Positions 44,011 to 53,103 are shown, counted from the first letter of the stretch. The stretch: 64,000 nucleotides of DNA from Kineosporia sp. NBRC 101731 (GCF_030269305.1 NZ_BSTC01000020.1:41216-105215), one strand, 5' to 3'. The notes: a model not told the origin generated them from the letters alone. Made by a program: numbers and translations.

Positions 44011-45042
44011 TCAGATCGATGACGGTTCCTGGTTGTACCAGAGCCTCAACAGCTGTGCCTCCCGTTCCGGCTGCATCCCGTGTTCACCCTGGCGGGTGTG
44101 AGCCACCAAAGGTTCCTGGTGCAGAGACTGCCAGGTGTCCTCGACGGTCTCGGGCAGCGGTCGGCAGGTCAATCCTGCCTCTACCGCCCGCGTTGAGTCC
44201 ACGGCCCAGGTCCCGGCCGGTGTTCTCCACAGCGGCATCTCCGTCCACTGCCGCACCCCCTGCTCCTGCAGCCAGAGCGAGTCAGCCCAGACCAGGGAAG
44301 CACCGCCACCAGTGGCCCGCGTGCAGGCTTCCAGCAAAGATCCGTACGTCGAGTGCCCCGGCGGCGCGGTGACGTTGAACGTCCCGAGGTTCTCGGCTCT
44401 GAGCAGCCTGATCAGGAAGTTGGCCAGGTCCCGCACGTCGAGGGGCTGAATGGGCTGGGTCGGGTCTCCTGCGGCCAGCATGGGGCCGCCTCGCTCAGCG
44501 CGCCGCAGCAATGCCGACAGCCGTCCCACATATTCATGGGGCCCGAGGACCACTCCGGGGCGCAGGATGAGTGATCGGTCGGCGAACACCTCCCGGACGG
44601 CTTGTTCGCAGCCGGCCTTCAACGTCCCGTACGCGTGAGGCTCCGGAATCGCCGCGAGGTCCGAGTCGCTCTCGCGGGCATCGGGCCGAGAGGGCCACAG
44701 CGCTGAGATCTCGCTGACCGGCTGAGCCGGCCAGTCGCGGTAGGCCGAGACCGTGGAGGTCAGCACATAGGTACCGACGGTGTCCTTCAGCGCTGTGGCC
44801 ATGGCCAGGGCATCGGGTGGCTCGTACACGCTGGTGTCTACCACCGCGTCCCAGGGACCGCCCGCAGCCAGCCGGTCCAGGTCCGCCTGGCTGGTGCGGT
44901 CACCCCGGATGGAATGGGTGCCGGGCACGTCCCGGCCGGTCTTGCCGCGGTTGAAGCAGGTGACCTCCCACCCGGCCTCCACCGCCAGCTCTGCCAGGGT
45001 GCGGCCAAGGAACCAGGTCCCGCCGAGCAGAAGAAGACGCAT
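44011..45042 (-). CDS. NAD(P)-dependent epimerase/dehydratase (extended SDR)
   Basis: A 343-residue protein. The Rossmann motif is LLLGGTWFLGRTLAELAVEA, followed by GDRTSQADLDRL and VVDTSVYEPPDAL. The catalytic Tyr-Lys pair is in HAYGTLKAGCE, and the substrate region is LRPGVVLGPHEYVGRL. The GGTxFLG glycine loop places it among atypical SDRs that act on nucleotide sugars or related substrates. Its 3' end lies 52 bases from the convergent regulator. The substrate cannot be inferred; a role in one of the two flanking operons is possible. Confidence 0.86.
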   Translation of the reverse strand: MRLLLLGGTWFLGRTLAELAVEAGWEVTCFNRGKTGRDVPGTHSIRGDRTSQADLDRLAAGGPWDAVVDTSVYEPPDALAMATALKDTVGTYVLTSTVSAYRDWPAQPVSEISALWPSRPDARESDSDLAAIPEPHAYGTLKAGCEQAVREVFADRSLILRPGVVLGPHEYVGRLSALLRRAERGGPMLAAGDPTQPIQPLDVRDLANFLIRLLRAENLGTFNVTAPPGHSTYGSLLEACTRATGGGASLVWADSLWLQEQGVRQWTEMPLWRTPAGTWAVDSTRAVEAGLTCRPLPETVEDTWQSLHQEPLVAHTRQGEHGMQPEREAQLLRLWYNQEPSSI

Positions 45043-45141
45043 CAGGACATTATCGGGGCAAATCTGATCGGTGAGGGGCCCTGCGGCTGACGGCCCTCAT
45101 CTCATGTGGCTGGAAGGCGCTGGCCGCGACCTTCAGCTCAC

Positions 45142-46290
45142 TCATGCACTGGACTCGGGCAGGCCGTTGGTGATGATCCGTTCGATCAGGCCGGCGAGAA
45201 CTGCTGCCTGATGGGGCATCGCGGTGGTATCGACCCACTCCGAGCGGGAGTGCGGATGGGCTCCGACTGCTCCCAGCCCGTCCAGCGTGGGTACCCCGAG
45301 CGCAGCGGTGAAGTTGCCATCGGAAGCGCCACCGGAACGAACCGCCTCCACCGGGTCTACGCCCAGCGAACGTGAGACATCGTGGGCCGCCCGCATCAAC
45401 TCCATCGCGACCTCGCGTTCGAACGGATATCGGTTGACACCTCCCATGACACTGACCTCAGCGCCGGGTAGACGGGCGGTCAGGGCACGTAAGCCAGCAT
45501 CAGCCCGGTCGAGCTCGGCGCGGGTCCAGGACCGGACATCCAGGCGCACGAACGCGCTCTCCGGAACGCTGTTCGTGGTGGTCCCACCCGTGACGATGGT
45601 CGGAGTCACCGATGTTCCCTGCTCCGGGTCGGCCAGCGCCTGGGCCGCGAGGATCTGATGAGCGATCTCCACGGTGGCGTTCACGCCCAGCTCCGGCTCC
45701 AGTCCGGCATGAGCCGCCCGGCCACGAACTCTCAGCTCGTAATCAGCGATGCCCTTGCGGGCGATCTTGACCGCCGCACCATCAGCGCTGGGCTCGCACA
45801 CCAACACGGCCTGCGCCCGCAGGGCCTCCCGCTCGATGACCGCCCGTGACGTCGGAGACCCAACCTCCTCGTCCCCGGTCAGGAGGACTGTCACAGCGCC
45901 CGGGTCCGCCAGGGTCGACACGGCAGCGAGCATCTGCACGATGCCGGCCTTCATATCGAATACTCCCGGCCCCCGGGCCACGCCCGCCTCTACGGCGAAA
46001 GGCCAGTCAACCAGTGTTCCGGCCGGCCAGACCGTGTCGAAGTGGCCCAGCAAGAGAACCCCGTCGTCGCGTCCTGGCCACAGCAGGTGCGGCACGCCAT
46101 CCGTGGGGCGGATCGCCTGACGCCCGAGCGGCTCTTCGAACCAGGTGCCAAGCAGTTCAGCGCATCGTTGGAGCCCGAGAAGGTCATCGGAAGATGACTC
46201 ACAGCTCACCAGCTCGGAGAGTTGACTAATCATCCGCGTCTCGTGGTCAGGATCGCGTGCGAGGTCTCGGGCGGAACCAGAACTGTCCAT
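45142..46290 (-). CDS. M20-family metallopeptidase, carboxypeptidase G2-like
   Basis: About 382 residues; start ATG at 46290 or GTG at 46326. Metal-binding motifs of M20 are present: LLLGHFDTVWPAG (first His-Asp), GPGVFDMKAGIVQ (bridging Asp), LLTGDEEVGSP (catalytic Glu and ligand Glu), VLVCEPSADG, and a late AHPHSRSEWV histidine. The HFDTVWP form is that of glutamate carboxypeptidase/CPG2. It hydrolyses an amide or peptide bond, possibly removing an acyl or amino-acid protecting group from a pathway intermediate. No secretion signal is visible, so it is cytoplasmic. Confidence 0.88.
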   Translation of the reverse strand: MDSSGSARDLARDPDHETRMISQLSELVSCESSSDDLLGLQRCAELLGTWFEEPLGRQAIRPTDGVPHLLWPGRDDGVLLLGHFDTVWPAGTLVDWPFAVEAGVARGPGVFDMKAGIVQMLAAVSTLADPGAVTVLLTGDEEVGSPTSRAVIEREALRAQAVLVCEPSADGAAVKIARKGIADYELRVRGRAAHAGLEPELGVNATVEIAHQILAAQALADPEQGTSVTPTIVTGGTTTNSVPESAFVRLDVRSWTRAELDRADAGLRALTARLPGAEVSVMGGVNRYPFEREVAMELMRAAHDVSRSLGVDPVEAVRSGGASDGNFTAALGVPTLDGLGAVGAHPHSRSEWVDTTAMPHQAAVLAGLIERIITNGLPESSA

Positions 46291-46368
46291 CCGGAGATCG
46301 TGCCGCAACTCTGACGAACGGCGCACCGATACGATCGCGACCGCTTCACGGGCTCTCCGGCAGTCTGG

Positions 46369-46917
46369 TCAAGGGCCCGATGGCAGTTCGAGTAGCAGCA
46401 CGACATGCGGTGCGGCGCCGTCCCAGGGAATGTTCTGTCCGATCTTCCGGTATCCCCACGAGGCGTATGCGGACATCGCGGCTGTGGCATCGGGTCGGGC
46501 GTTGAGGATGACTCTTTCGTGAGTGAGATCGTTGATGAGTGCGTGGTGGATGGCAGTGGCGAGGCCTTGGCGCTGGTGTTCGGGATGCACGGCCAACTCG
46601 AACAGGCCGAAGGTGCGAGCGCCGTCCTCCCGGGTTGTCTCCTCGTCGACCGGATCGGTCATTGTCTTCCACCATCCGGTGCTCGCCGAGAGGGTGTGCC
46701 CGTAGGCCATGCCCGTCGGTGTCCCGTCGTCAGCGTGGGTGAGGACGGCCCGGAAGCCGGGCCGGGTGATCTGCCGGTCGAACCTGGCGAAGTTCGCTTC
46801 GACGTCGGCTTCGGTCTTGTCGTAGGGAGGGAGCCTGAAAGCTGCTTGGTAGACCGCGGTCAGCTCGCTGCGCAGCCTGCCCGCCTCCTGTCCGACAGCT
46901 GTTTCGAAATCGGTCAT
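46369..46917 (-). CDS. GNAT acetyltransferase
   Basis: A 182-residue GNAT protein. The acetyl-CoA loop is LFELAVHPEHQRQGLATAIH (QRxGxA form), preceded by the usual beta strands and followed by VILNARPDATAAMSAYASWG and a terminal strand (HVVLLLELP). Its ATG overlaps the stop of the upstream XRE regulator (ATGA), so it is expressed with the regulator. Substrate unknown; self-resistance or modification of a small amine are both possible. Confidence 0.85.
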   Translation of the reverse strand: MTDFETAVGQEAGRLRSELTAVYQAAFRLPPYDKTEADVEANFARFDRQITRPGFRAVLTHADDGTPTGMAYGHTLSASTGWWKTMTDPVDEETTREDGARTFGLFELAVHPEHQRQGLATAIHHALINDLTHERVILNARPDATAAMSAYASWGYRKIGQNIPWDGAAPHVVLLLELPSGP

Positions 46918-48149
46918 GATTGCCTCCGCCGCGCGCCGGCCAAGACAAGGAATTCTTTGGTGTGCGAGGAATCCATGCTTCGGGCCTTCTCTTCGAAGGT
47001 TGCAACCCGGGCAGTCAGCCGCTCGGACGTCAGACTCTGGGCGTCGTCGAGGACCTGGGTCATCATGCGACAAGCTTCGTCCACTTCGCCGACCATGAGA
47101 AGGACGTTCGCCAGGCGTGCGCGGTACAGGGCGGTGTTGCGCGCGTAGCTGGCGGCGAGTCCGTCAACCGCCGCACGCAGGAACGGCACAGCCGCTGACG
47201 GCTGGCCGGTGCGCAGATAGTGCATCCCCGTCGCGTAGTCGAGTTCAACGGGGTCTGCGAAGCGAACCCACCGGGGCGGGTCAGTTTCGCTGGCGGCCTT
47301 GTCACGCAGGGAGATGGCTTCGGACATGGCGCGCCGGGATGCTGCGGGATCTTGCGAAGCCAGGGCGGCGCTGGACTGGCGCAGGGCCAGAACCATTTTC
47401 ACTCGGGGACCAGCATGCGTGGTGGCAATTTCGCGGGCTGCTGCGGCGGCCGATCGCGCTTCCCAGCCGCGGTGCTGGTCGATCCCAAGCAGGCACATGG
47501 TGGCCAGCCCGCGTATTTCCAGGTTCGTGTCGCCAATCATGCGAGAGGTGGCCATGGCCTCCAGGATACAAATCCGGGCTTCTCCCGGGCGTTGGGCGTC
47601 ATGCGCGAACCAGCCTATATGACAGCGTAATTCGGCGGTCATAGCCTGGAGGCGGAGGGCGACAGGTTCAATAGCCCGCCCCTCTGCCAGACAGCGCTCG
47701 ACTTCGGCGAGGATGGTGTATCCCTGCGTGAGAGCTGTGCCACCTCCGGAGCCGTGATCGATTTGGTACAGCCCGTCGATACGAGCGCGCAGAGCGTGCA
47801 CGTCGCTCATACCGACCCGACGACTCTCCGGCAGGATCGAGGCGGCTGCCACACCACCGAGGTCAGCCAGGAACGCGCGCCGTGCAATCCCAGGCCTGGA
47901 GGTACTGCTCGGACCAGCGTGCCGAGTTGGGGGGACCGTAAAGCCCATCTCTTCCAGGGGTACTCCGAGCAGAGCTTCCAAGACGCGCTGCTGACCTGGG
48001 TGCGGGAGCGGGGGATTTGGTTTCTCCCACCGACGAAGCTGGCGAACGCTGACGCCGGCATCCTCGCCGAGTCGGCGGGCACACGCGGCGAACTCGCGAA
48101 CGAACCCTTCCTGGGTGTAGCCAGCCGCCTTCCTGAGGTTGGCGAGCAT
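46914..48149 (-). CDS. XRE/TPR transcriptional regulator
   Basis: A 411-residue protein; start MLANLRKAAGYTQE chosen for GGAAGGAG upstream. Residues 1-70 form an HTH (LRKAAGYTQEGFVREFAACA, GVSVRQLRRWEKPNPPLP); residues about 90-410 are TPR-like helical repeats, with a short PGIARRAFLADLGGVAAASI segment that resembles the twin-Arg-like linker typical of these regulators. It is divergent from the radical SAM operon with a 257-base intergenic region, and probably controls it. Confidence 0.84.
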   Translation of the reverse strand: MLANLRKAAGYTQEGFVREFAACARRLGEDAGVSVRQLRRWEKPNPPLPHPGQQRVLEALLGVPLEEMGFTVPPTRHAGPSSTSRPGIARRAFLADLGGVAAASILPESRRVGMSDVHALRARIDGLYQIDHGSGGGTALTQGYTILAEVERCLAEGRAIEPVALRLQAMTAELRCHIGWFAHDAQRPGEARICILEAMATSRMIGDTNLEIRGLATMCLLGIDQHRGWEARSAAAAAREIATTHAGPRVKMVLALRQSSAALASQDPAASRRAMSEAISLRDKAASETDPPRWVRFADPVELDYATGMHYLRTGQPSAAVPFLRAAVDGLAASYARNTALYRARLANVLLMVGEVDEACRMMTQVLDDAQSLTSERLTARVATFEEKARSMDSSHTKEFLVLAGARRRQS

Positions 48150-48406
48150 CCCACTCCTTCCAATCACCGCACGCAGCCGCGTAACACGAACCGGTGTCAC
48201 CGAACAGCGTCGATGCGAAACGTCCGGTGAAATGTCCGCTCGATCAGACTGTCGCGCTCCGTGGAGCAGAGGTCAACTTGATGTGTCCACTTCGTGGCCC
48301 GTTCGGCTTGCGCCGCTGGCCGGAGGCCGGGGTGCGGCGATCGTCACGTTCACAGCATCCTCGCCGGGGGTGTGCCCTGCCATCACGAACTGTGCCGGGA
48401 GACATC

Positions 48407-49456
48407 ATGAACACGCTCTACGCCGTGCCGGAACCCACGCCCCTGGCGGGCGACCCCGACCTGACAGCCCTGTCGAACTTCGCCGCCCTCCGAGGCCAGC
48501 TCCGCGTGTCTTTCGGGCCCAAATGTTCGATCGCCTGCTGGTTTTGCCACAACGAGGGCGATGTTCCGCCCGGCGACGCTCGTAAGGACCCGAACGCACA
48601 CCAGCGCGAACGCGCCTTGGGCGCTGACGAGTACCTGGCGATGATCGTCTCCCTGATGGACGCCGGCCTGAACCGGGTGTACTTCACCGGGGGTGAGCCT
48701 TTGATCTCGCCGTTGTCCCGCCCCGTCCTCACCGGGTTGCGCAGCCACACCCGTCCCGACCGGACCTTCTCACTGATCACCAACGGGCTGCACGTGCGGC
48801 ACAACCTTCCCTGGCTGGCCGAGAGCGTGATCGACAAGGTCAAGGTCTCCTTGCATTACTTCAGCGACGAGACGTTCCAGGAGATTGCCTACACCCGTCT
48901 GCCGGTCTCCCGGGTCCTTGACGGCATCGAGGCCGCCCGGGACAACTTCGAGCAGGTCGAGCTCAACTGCCTCATCCAGGCTGCAAACCAGCACGAGGTC
49001 CCCGCCATGCTGGAGTACGCCCTGACCAGGCGCCTGCCGGTCCAGTTCATCGAGCTGGTCGGCACCGACTTCAACGCCTCCGGCCAGGGGAACGCGGTCG
49101 CAGCCGATGACCTGCTGAGCGCCCTGCGGGGCATGACGAGCGATGAACGGGTGGAGGTCGCTGGGGTCGGCCAGGGCCGCCGCGTCTTCACCATCGACGG
49201 AATCGAGATCGAGGTCATTCACCGATCGCTCGGTCGCCATCACGTCGGACAGTGCGGTACCTGCCCACAGCGGCAGGCCTGCACCGAGGGGTTCTGGGCC
49301 CTACGACTGGACCACGCCGCCGGGCTGATGCCCTGTCTGCTGCGTGAAGACCTCCGACTGGACCTGCGCCCGGTCCTGGGGCAGCCCAACACCAGCTCGA
49401 TGGTTGCAGCAGCAGTCGCCCAGCACATCGCCGACTTCACGGAAGGGACGCTGTGA
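48407..49456 (+). CDS. MoaA-like radical SAM enzyme
   Basis: A 349-residue protein. The radical-SAM cluster motif is CSIACWFCHNEG (CxxxCxxC) at about residues 39-50; GGEP occurs in VYFTGGEPLISPL. The C-terminal CGTCPQRQACTEG and LMPCLL cysteines fit an auxiliary [4Fe-4S] cluster, as in MoaA, which rearranges GTP. MoaA itself needs MoaC and other partners, which are absent, so a MoaA-like rearrangement or modification of another nucleotide or peptide is more likely. It is the first of four overlapping genes and is divergent from an XRE/TPR regulator. Confidence 0.9.
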   Translation: MNTLYAVPEPTPLAGDPDLTALSNFAALRGQLRVSFGPKCSIACWFCHNEGDVPPGDARKDPNAHQRERALGADEYLAMIVSLMDAGLNRVYFTGGEPLISPLSRPVLTGLRSHTRPDRTFSLITNGLHVRHNLPWLAESVIDKVKVSLHYFSDETFQEIAYTRLPVSRVLDGIEAARDNFEQVELNCLIQAANQHEVPAMLEYALTRRLPVQFIELVGTDFNASGQGNAVAADDLLSALRGMTSDERVEVAGVGQGRRVFTIDGIEIEVIHRSLGRHHVGQCGTCPQRQACTEGFWALRLDHAAGLMPCLLREDLRLDLRPVLGQPNTSSMVAAAVAQHIADFTEGTL

Positions 49457-50100
49457 TGGTCGAATTGCCCAGCTGCTACCAGCCGCCCATCACGAGCCGG
49501 GTCGCTCCGTTCCTGGCCGTCGAGGGAATCAGCGGTTCCGGGAAGTCCACCATCACCAACCTGCTGACCGGACGCCTCGACGCCTCCTACCTGCACATGC
49601 TCCCGAAACCTCTCAGCACCATGTCCGGGTACGTCAACGACCACGGCGGAACCCTGACCCAATGGGCGTTCTACCTCGCCGGAGCCCTAGACGCCGGCGA
49701 CACCGTCCGGCACACACTGGCCAGCGCCCCCATGGTCACCGACCGGTGGGTGAACAGCGTGATCGCCAACCACACCGCCGTGAACAGCCTGGACCTGAAC
49801 ACCGTGCGCGAGATGTTCGCACCGTTCCTGCGCTACCTGCCCGTCCCCGACCTGACCATCTACCTCGAAACCAGCGAGGAGGAACTACTGCGGCGCTTCC
49901 ACAGCCGCCCCGATCGAACCCCGCAGGATCGACTCCTCGTACGCCGGCCCGGTCTTCTGACCACGGTGATGGACTATTACCGGCGCTTGGCGGCCGAGGA
50001 CCCCACCGCGGTCACCATCACCACCGACGGGCATACCCCCGAAGAACTGACCGAGCAGATTGCCCTACTGCTGGAAACCCGTCGTGTTGCGGCCTGTTGA
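49456..50100 (+). CDS. dTMP-kinase-like P-loop protein
   Basis: A 214-residue protein; ATG overlaps the radical SAM stop (TGATG), with an alternative GTG one codon earlier. It has the Walker A AVEGISGSGKSTITNLLT, the LDAGDTVRHTLASAPMVTDR region with the DRW motif of thymidylate kinase, a LID-like RFHSRPDRTPQDRLL, and a C-terminal helix. Thymidylate kinase phosphorylates dTMP; inside this operon a nucleotide-like or sugar-phosphate product of the radical SAM enzyme is a plausible substrate. Confidence 0.83.
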   Translation: MVELPSCYQPPITSRVAPFLAVEGISGSGKSTITNLLTGRLDASYLHMLPKPLSTMSGYVNDHGGTLTQWAFYLAGALDAGDTVRHTLASAPMVTDRWVNSVIANHTAVNSLDLNTVREMFAPFLRYLPVPDLTIYLETSEEELLRRFHSRPDRTPQDRLLVRRPGLLTTVMDYYRRLAAEDPTAVTITTDGHTPEELTEQIALLLETRRVAAC

Positions 50101-50611
50101 CCTGACCACCGTGTTCGCCCACGACCGCGTACACGGCACCGACTACGGTCCCGTCGACACTCCGCATGCCGACCAGGTGCACACCGGACTCGCCTGGTGG
50201 ATCGGGGCCTGCCTCGTCCTGACCGCCAACACCCGCGCCGTGGCGCTCGTCCACGACGGAACACCGCTGGCCCACAACTACGCCCGCGCGTTCGCACAAG
50301 GCGCCATCAACGTCCACCCCAACGCCGCTGTCGTCTCCATCGTCGCCCCCGGAGCCATGCCCGAACTCATCCACGCTGCAATGGCACTCGCCGCTCCGGG
50401 CGTCCTCATGACCACGGTCGACCGTCAGATCACCATCCAGCTCATCGACCCCTCCGGCGCCGCGATCACCATGGAATCGGGGCTGGGACCTATCCGGGAC
50501 CTGATCGCCGCCGACCGGACGCCTCGGCCTGTCGACACGGCCTTCAAAGGCCGCATCGAACAGCGACCCGACCTGCTCCCCGCAACCTCGAACCGAACGG
50601 AGCACCCATGA
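50084..50611 (+). CDS. Orphan protein resembling a phosphohexomutase N-terminal domain
   Basis: A 175-residue protein with GTG start overlapping the kinase gene by 17 bases. Residues about 5-115 recall domain I of phosphoglucomutase/phosphomannomutase: HGTDYGPVDT at the start, VALVHDGTPLAHNYARAF where mutases have a VxVGxDxR loop, then VSIVAPGAMPELIHAAMALA and GVLMTTVDRQITIQLIDPSG. The phosphoserine motif (TASHN) is replaced by MTTVDRQ, so it cannot be a normal mutase. It may be a binding or scaffold protein. The assignment is by pattern, not a search. Confidence 0.62.
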   Translation: MLRPVDLTTVFAHDRVHGTDYGPVDTPHADQVHTGLAWWIGACLVLTANTRAVALVHDGTPLAHNYARAFAQGAINVHPNAAVVSIVAPGAMPELIHAAMALAAPGVLMTTVDRQITIQLIDPSGAAITMESGLGPIRDLIAADRTPRPVDTAFKGRIEQRPDLLPATSNRTEHP

Positions 50612-51411
50612 TCAGCGGCGTCGACATCATCGGCCGCGAACGGCGAAACATCCTTCTCGTCACGATGGACTCTCTGCGCTTTGATGCCGCTGCGGAAGCG
50701 TCCCGCCGTGGCTTGACCCCCAGGATCGTCGGCTTCCTGTCCACTGAGCGATGGGAGGAGCGACGGACGCCGGGCACCTTCACTTTCCCCGCCCACCAAG
50801 CACTGTTTGCCGGGTTCCTGCCCAAGCTCTATACGCCTGAGCAGCCACCGCGGTTGTGGGAGTGCCAGCCGCCCGCAGGAAAGCCTGTTCACCCGACGAC
50901 CCTCGTCCTGCCTGCCGCTGACTTGCTCAGCGGGCTTCGTGCCCTCGGCTATCTCACCTTGTGCATCGGCGGTGTCACCTACTTCTCCAGCGAAACACCG
51001 CTCGGCAGCGTCCTGCCGAGAATGTTCGACCAGGCATTTTGGCAGCCCCTGTACGGCAGTACCGAGCCAGACTCGACACGCCACCAAGTCGACAAGGTCC
51101 TCGCCCTGGCACAGGAACACCACGACCGCCCGGTCTTCATGTTTCTGAACATCTCGGCCACGCACGTGCCGCTCGGCCACTACCTACCAGCGGGGCACGG
51201 GCCCGACAGTGTCGAAGCCCAGATCGCCGCCCTGTCCTACGTCGACCTGCACCTGGGCCGGCTCCTGGATGCCCTACCTGAGACCGGCGACTGGCTGGTC
51301 ATTCTCACCAGTGATCACGGCGAGGCATTCGGCGAGGACGGATTCACCGGACACGGAATCGCCCATCCGACCGTCCTGAAAGTTCCCTTCGCACAACTAC
51401 TCACGCCGTGA
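50608..51411 (+). CDS. Sulfatase/alkaline-phosphatase-superfamily enzyme
   Basis: A 267-residue protein whose ATG overlaps the previous stop (ATGA). RRNILLVTMDSLRFDAA carries the first metal-binding Asp. GTFTFPAHQALFAGFLP is at the nucleophile position, normally a modified Cys or Ser (here Thr/Ser). Then come FMFLNISATHVPLGHYLP and VILTSDHGEAFGEDGFTGHG, with metal-binding Asp-His. The lack of the CxPSR formylglycine motif argues against a true sulfatase and for a phosphatase, phosphodiesterase or transferase. It is the last gene of the four-gene operon and overlaps the convergent Nudix gene. Confidence 0.82.
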   Translation: MISGVDIIGRERRNILLVTMDSLRFDAAAEASRRGLTPRIVGFLSTERWEERRTPGTFTFPAHQALFAGFLPKLYTPEQPPRLWECQPPAGKPVHPTTLVLPAADLLSGLRALGYLTLCIGGVTYFSSETPLGSVLPRMFDQAFWQPLYGSTEPDSTRHQVDKVLALAQEHHDRPVFMFLNISATHVPLGHYLPAGHGPDSVEAQIAALSYVDLHLGRLLDALPETGDWLVILTSDHGEAFGEDGFTGHGIAHPTVLKVPFAQLLTP

Positions 51412-51919
51412 GAGAAGGCCTGCGGGCGCTATAGGCCAGCAATGCCAGCGCTGAACCAGATAGCTGCACGAGCCCGTCCCAGACCGCCTCGACAGCCTTC
51501 TCCACTGGCCACCACTCCACGACCATGGCCTGCTCGACCTCCTCTTGGGTTAGCTGCGGATCGCCCACGGTCAAACCGGATGCCTCAAAAACGTGCAGAC
51601 GCTGCGTCGAACGCGGCATAGGTGCGAACACGCCAAGAGGACTGAGTGCCTCAGCGACAACTCCTGTCTCCTCGCCCAGCTCCCTCCGGGCCGCCTCCAG
51701 CGGGCTCTCACCAGGTTCGATCATCCCGCCGGGAACGGACACCGCCTCGCCGTGAAGCGGCAGGTTTTGCCGGACCAGAGCCACGCGCCCCTCAGCGTCG
51801 ACCGCCACAACCACGACACCATCAGCCATCACAACGTGCTCAAATGGCTCGGCTCGGTACGTCATCCTCTGTGCCATGGCCCACACGGTTTCAGGGTCCA
51901 ACGGTGGGATCAAGCACAC
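51401..51919 (-). CDS. Nudix hydrolase
   Basis: A 172-residue protein with the complete Nudix box GMIEPGESPLEAARRELGEE followed by TGVV (GxxxxxExxxxxxxREUxEExGU), preceded by VVAVDAEGRVALVRQNL. This box binds Mg and hydrolyses nucleoside diphosphates linked to another group. The ADP-ribose pyrophosphatase-like subgroup is suggested by the length and ALVRQ. It converges on and overlaps the sulfatase-like gene by 11 bases. It may clean up or act on nucleotide intermediates of the adjacent operon. Confidence 0.92.
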   Translation of the reverse strand: MCLIPPLDPETVWAMAQRMTYRAEPFEHVVMADGVVVVAVDAEGRVALVRQNLPLHGEAVSVPGGMIEPGESPLEAARRELGEETGVVAEALSPLGVFAPMPRSTQRLHVFEASGLTVGDPQLTQEEVEQAMVVEWWPVEKAVEAVWDGLVQLSGSALALLAYSARRPSLTA

Positions 51920-52154
51920 ATGTCAGATGGCGATCCCAAATGGTCGGTCAGGTCAACAAGCCTTGTAGGCGCTGCCCATAATGTCGACCTCTTCAAGAAG
52001 CTGATGCCGGTGTGAACCACCCAGAGTGTCCGCAAAAAATAGGTTGTTAGCGGTTAGGTGTTTTTCGGGCGCTGGTGGGCAGTGGGGGACTGCTTGATGG
52101 GCTGGCGGTCGCGGTACCTTGCCGGTGGTGGCTGGTCGAGCTCAGGAGGTGGGC

Positions 52155-52721
52155 ATGAGCGGGGAGAGGGTTGTGCCGGCCTGGATGTATGAGCCCATCA
52201 CGGCTGATCAGTACGCGATGTGGACGCCGGAGCAATGCGCGGGCATCGAGATCGTGGACGGGATGGCGCTGGTGAGCCCGAGTGCCACCAAGCGCCACAG
52301 TCGCTTGGCTCGGGTGCTGGCCAACGCTCTGGATGCTGCCGGTGGGCCTGCCTGGAATGCCGACACCGACTTTGATGTGCGCTTGCAGGATGCCCCGCTG
52401 AACAACCGTCGTCCGGACGTCACGGTCTACCGGACCGAGGTGCTTGATGTCAGCCCTACTCGCCCTGAGCATGTGCTGTTGGTTGTTGAGGTGGTGTCAC
52501 CGGGATCGGAGACCACGGACCGGATCGTCAAAGCCGATCAGTACGCGAGGGCTGGCATCCAGTTCTACTGGCGGCTTGAGCAGGTTCCAACCGGGGCGCC
52601 GGTGGTGTTCACGTACGTTCTTGATGCGGCTAGCGGTCGGTACCGTGATGACCAGGTGTTCACCGGGGTCGTGAAAGTGACGGCGCCGTTCGCCGTCGAA
52701 GTGGATCTCGGTGGGGTCTAG
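52155..52721 (+). CDS. Uma2-family (DUF820) putative endonuclease-fold protein
   Basis: A 188-residue protein; start MSGERVVPAW chosen for CAGGAGGTGGGC upstream. The Uma2 fold is clear: EIVDGMALVSPSATKRHSRL, RRPDVTVYRTE, LLVVEVVSPGSETTDRIVKA and QYARAGIQFYWRLE, giving the PD-(D/E)xK-like D...ExV metal site. Uma2 proteins are abundant in actinomycetes; their biological role is unknown. It lies just outside the recombinase-bounded segment. Confidence 0.9.
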   Translation: MSGERVVPAWMYEPITADQYAMWTPEQCAGIEIVDGMALVSPSATKRHSRLARVLANALDAAGGPAWNADTDFDVRLQDAPLNNRRPDVTVYRTEVLDVSPTRPEHVLLVVEVVSPGSETTDRIVKADQYARAGIQFYWRLEQVPTGAPVVFTYVLDAASGRYRDDQVFTGVVKVTAPFAVEVDLGGV

Positions 52722-53043
52722 GACTCCGCAGACCGCGCTCATGTGAGCGCGCCACGCCCTCGCAACCCATTCATCTCACGACCACGCTCGCCGTACCGGA
52801 GCGCGGAGGCCCATGCGCTCTCCTATAGATGGATCCCGCTTTCTCAGCTGGTCTGCAGCGCTGCTCGCGCTCGCCGCGCTTCGACGCCTTCACGTGACGC
52901 GCAACACACGCACGCGCACCGTCTTCGGACTCCCTCCGTTGCCACTAGGGACCTCGTGTGCGGGCTTGACGGAGCAGGTCCGGATCGCTTCAATAATGGA
53001 CATGCATCCTCGTTTGATACAGGGATGTAACGCTCGTGTGGTA
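52722..53043. other. Gene-free flank left of the recombinase segment
   Basis: Between the Uma2 gene and the first direct repeat there is no supported gene. A GC-rich tract with Arg/Ala-type random frames is seen. It is presumably left-flank sequence next to the integration junction. Confidence 0.4.
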
Positions 53044-53103
53044 GAGTCCCCCTCGGACACATGGCTACCCCATGAAGCGGGTTCGGTTTCTGACTGGAAG
53101 GTC
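53044..53103 (+). repeat. Left imperfect direct repeat, candidate attachment junction
   Basis: This 60-base segment matches 63812-63871 at roughly four in five positions by hand alignment; GAGTCCCC, TCGGACACA, GAAGCGGGTTCG, TTCTGAC and AAGGTC are shared. It ends at the 3' end of the recombinase gene and contains an 8-bp hairpin (TTCTGAC...GTCAGAA) around GGAA. A minus-strand recombinase next to such a repeat is the layout of an integrated element. Confidence 0.65.

Noticed and set aside
48407..49456. Molybdenum cofactor biosynthesis MoaA
   Set aside because: The MoaA-like fold is clear, but no moaC, moaD, moaE or mog gene is nearby and the operon partners are unrelated to Moco.
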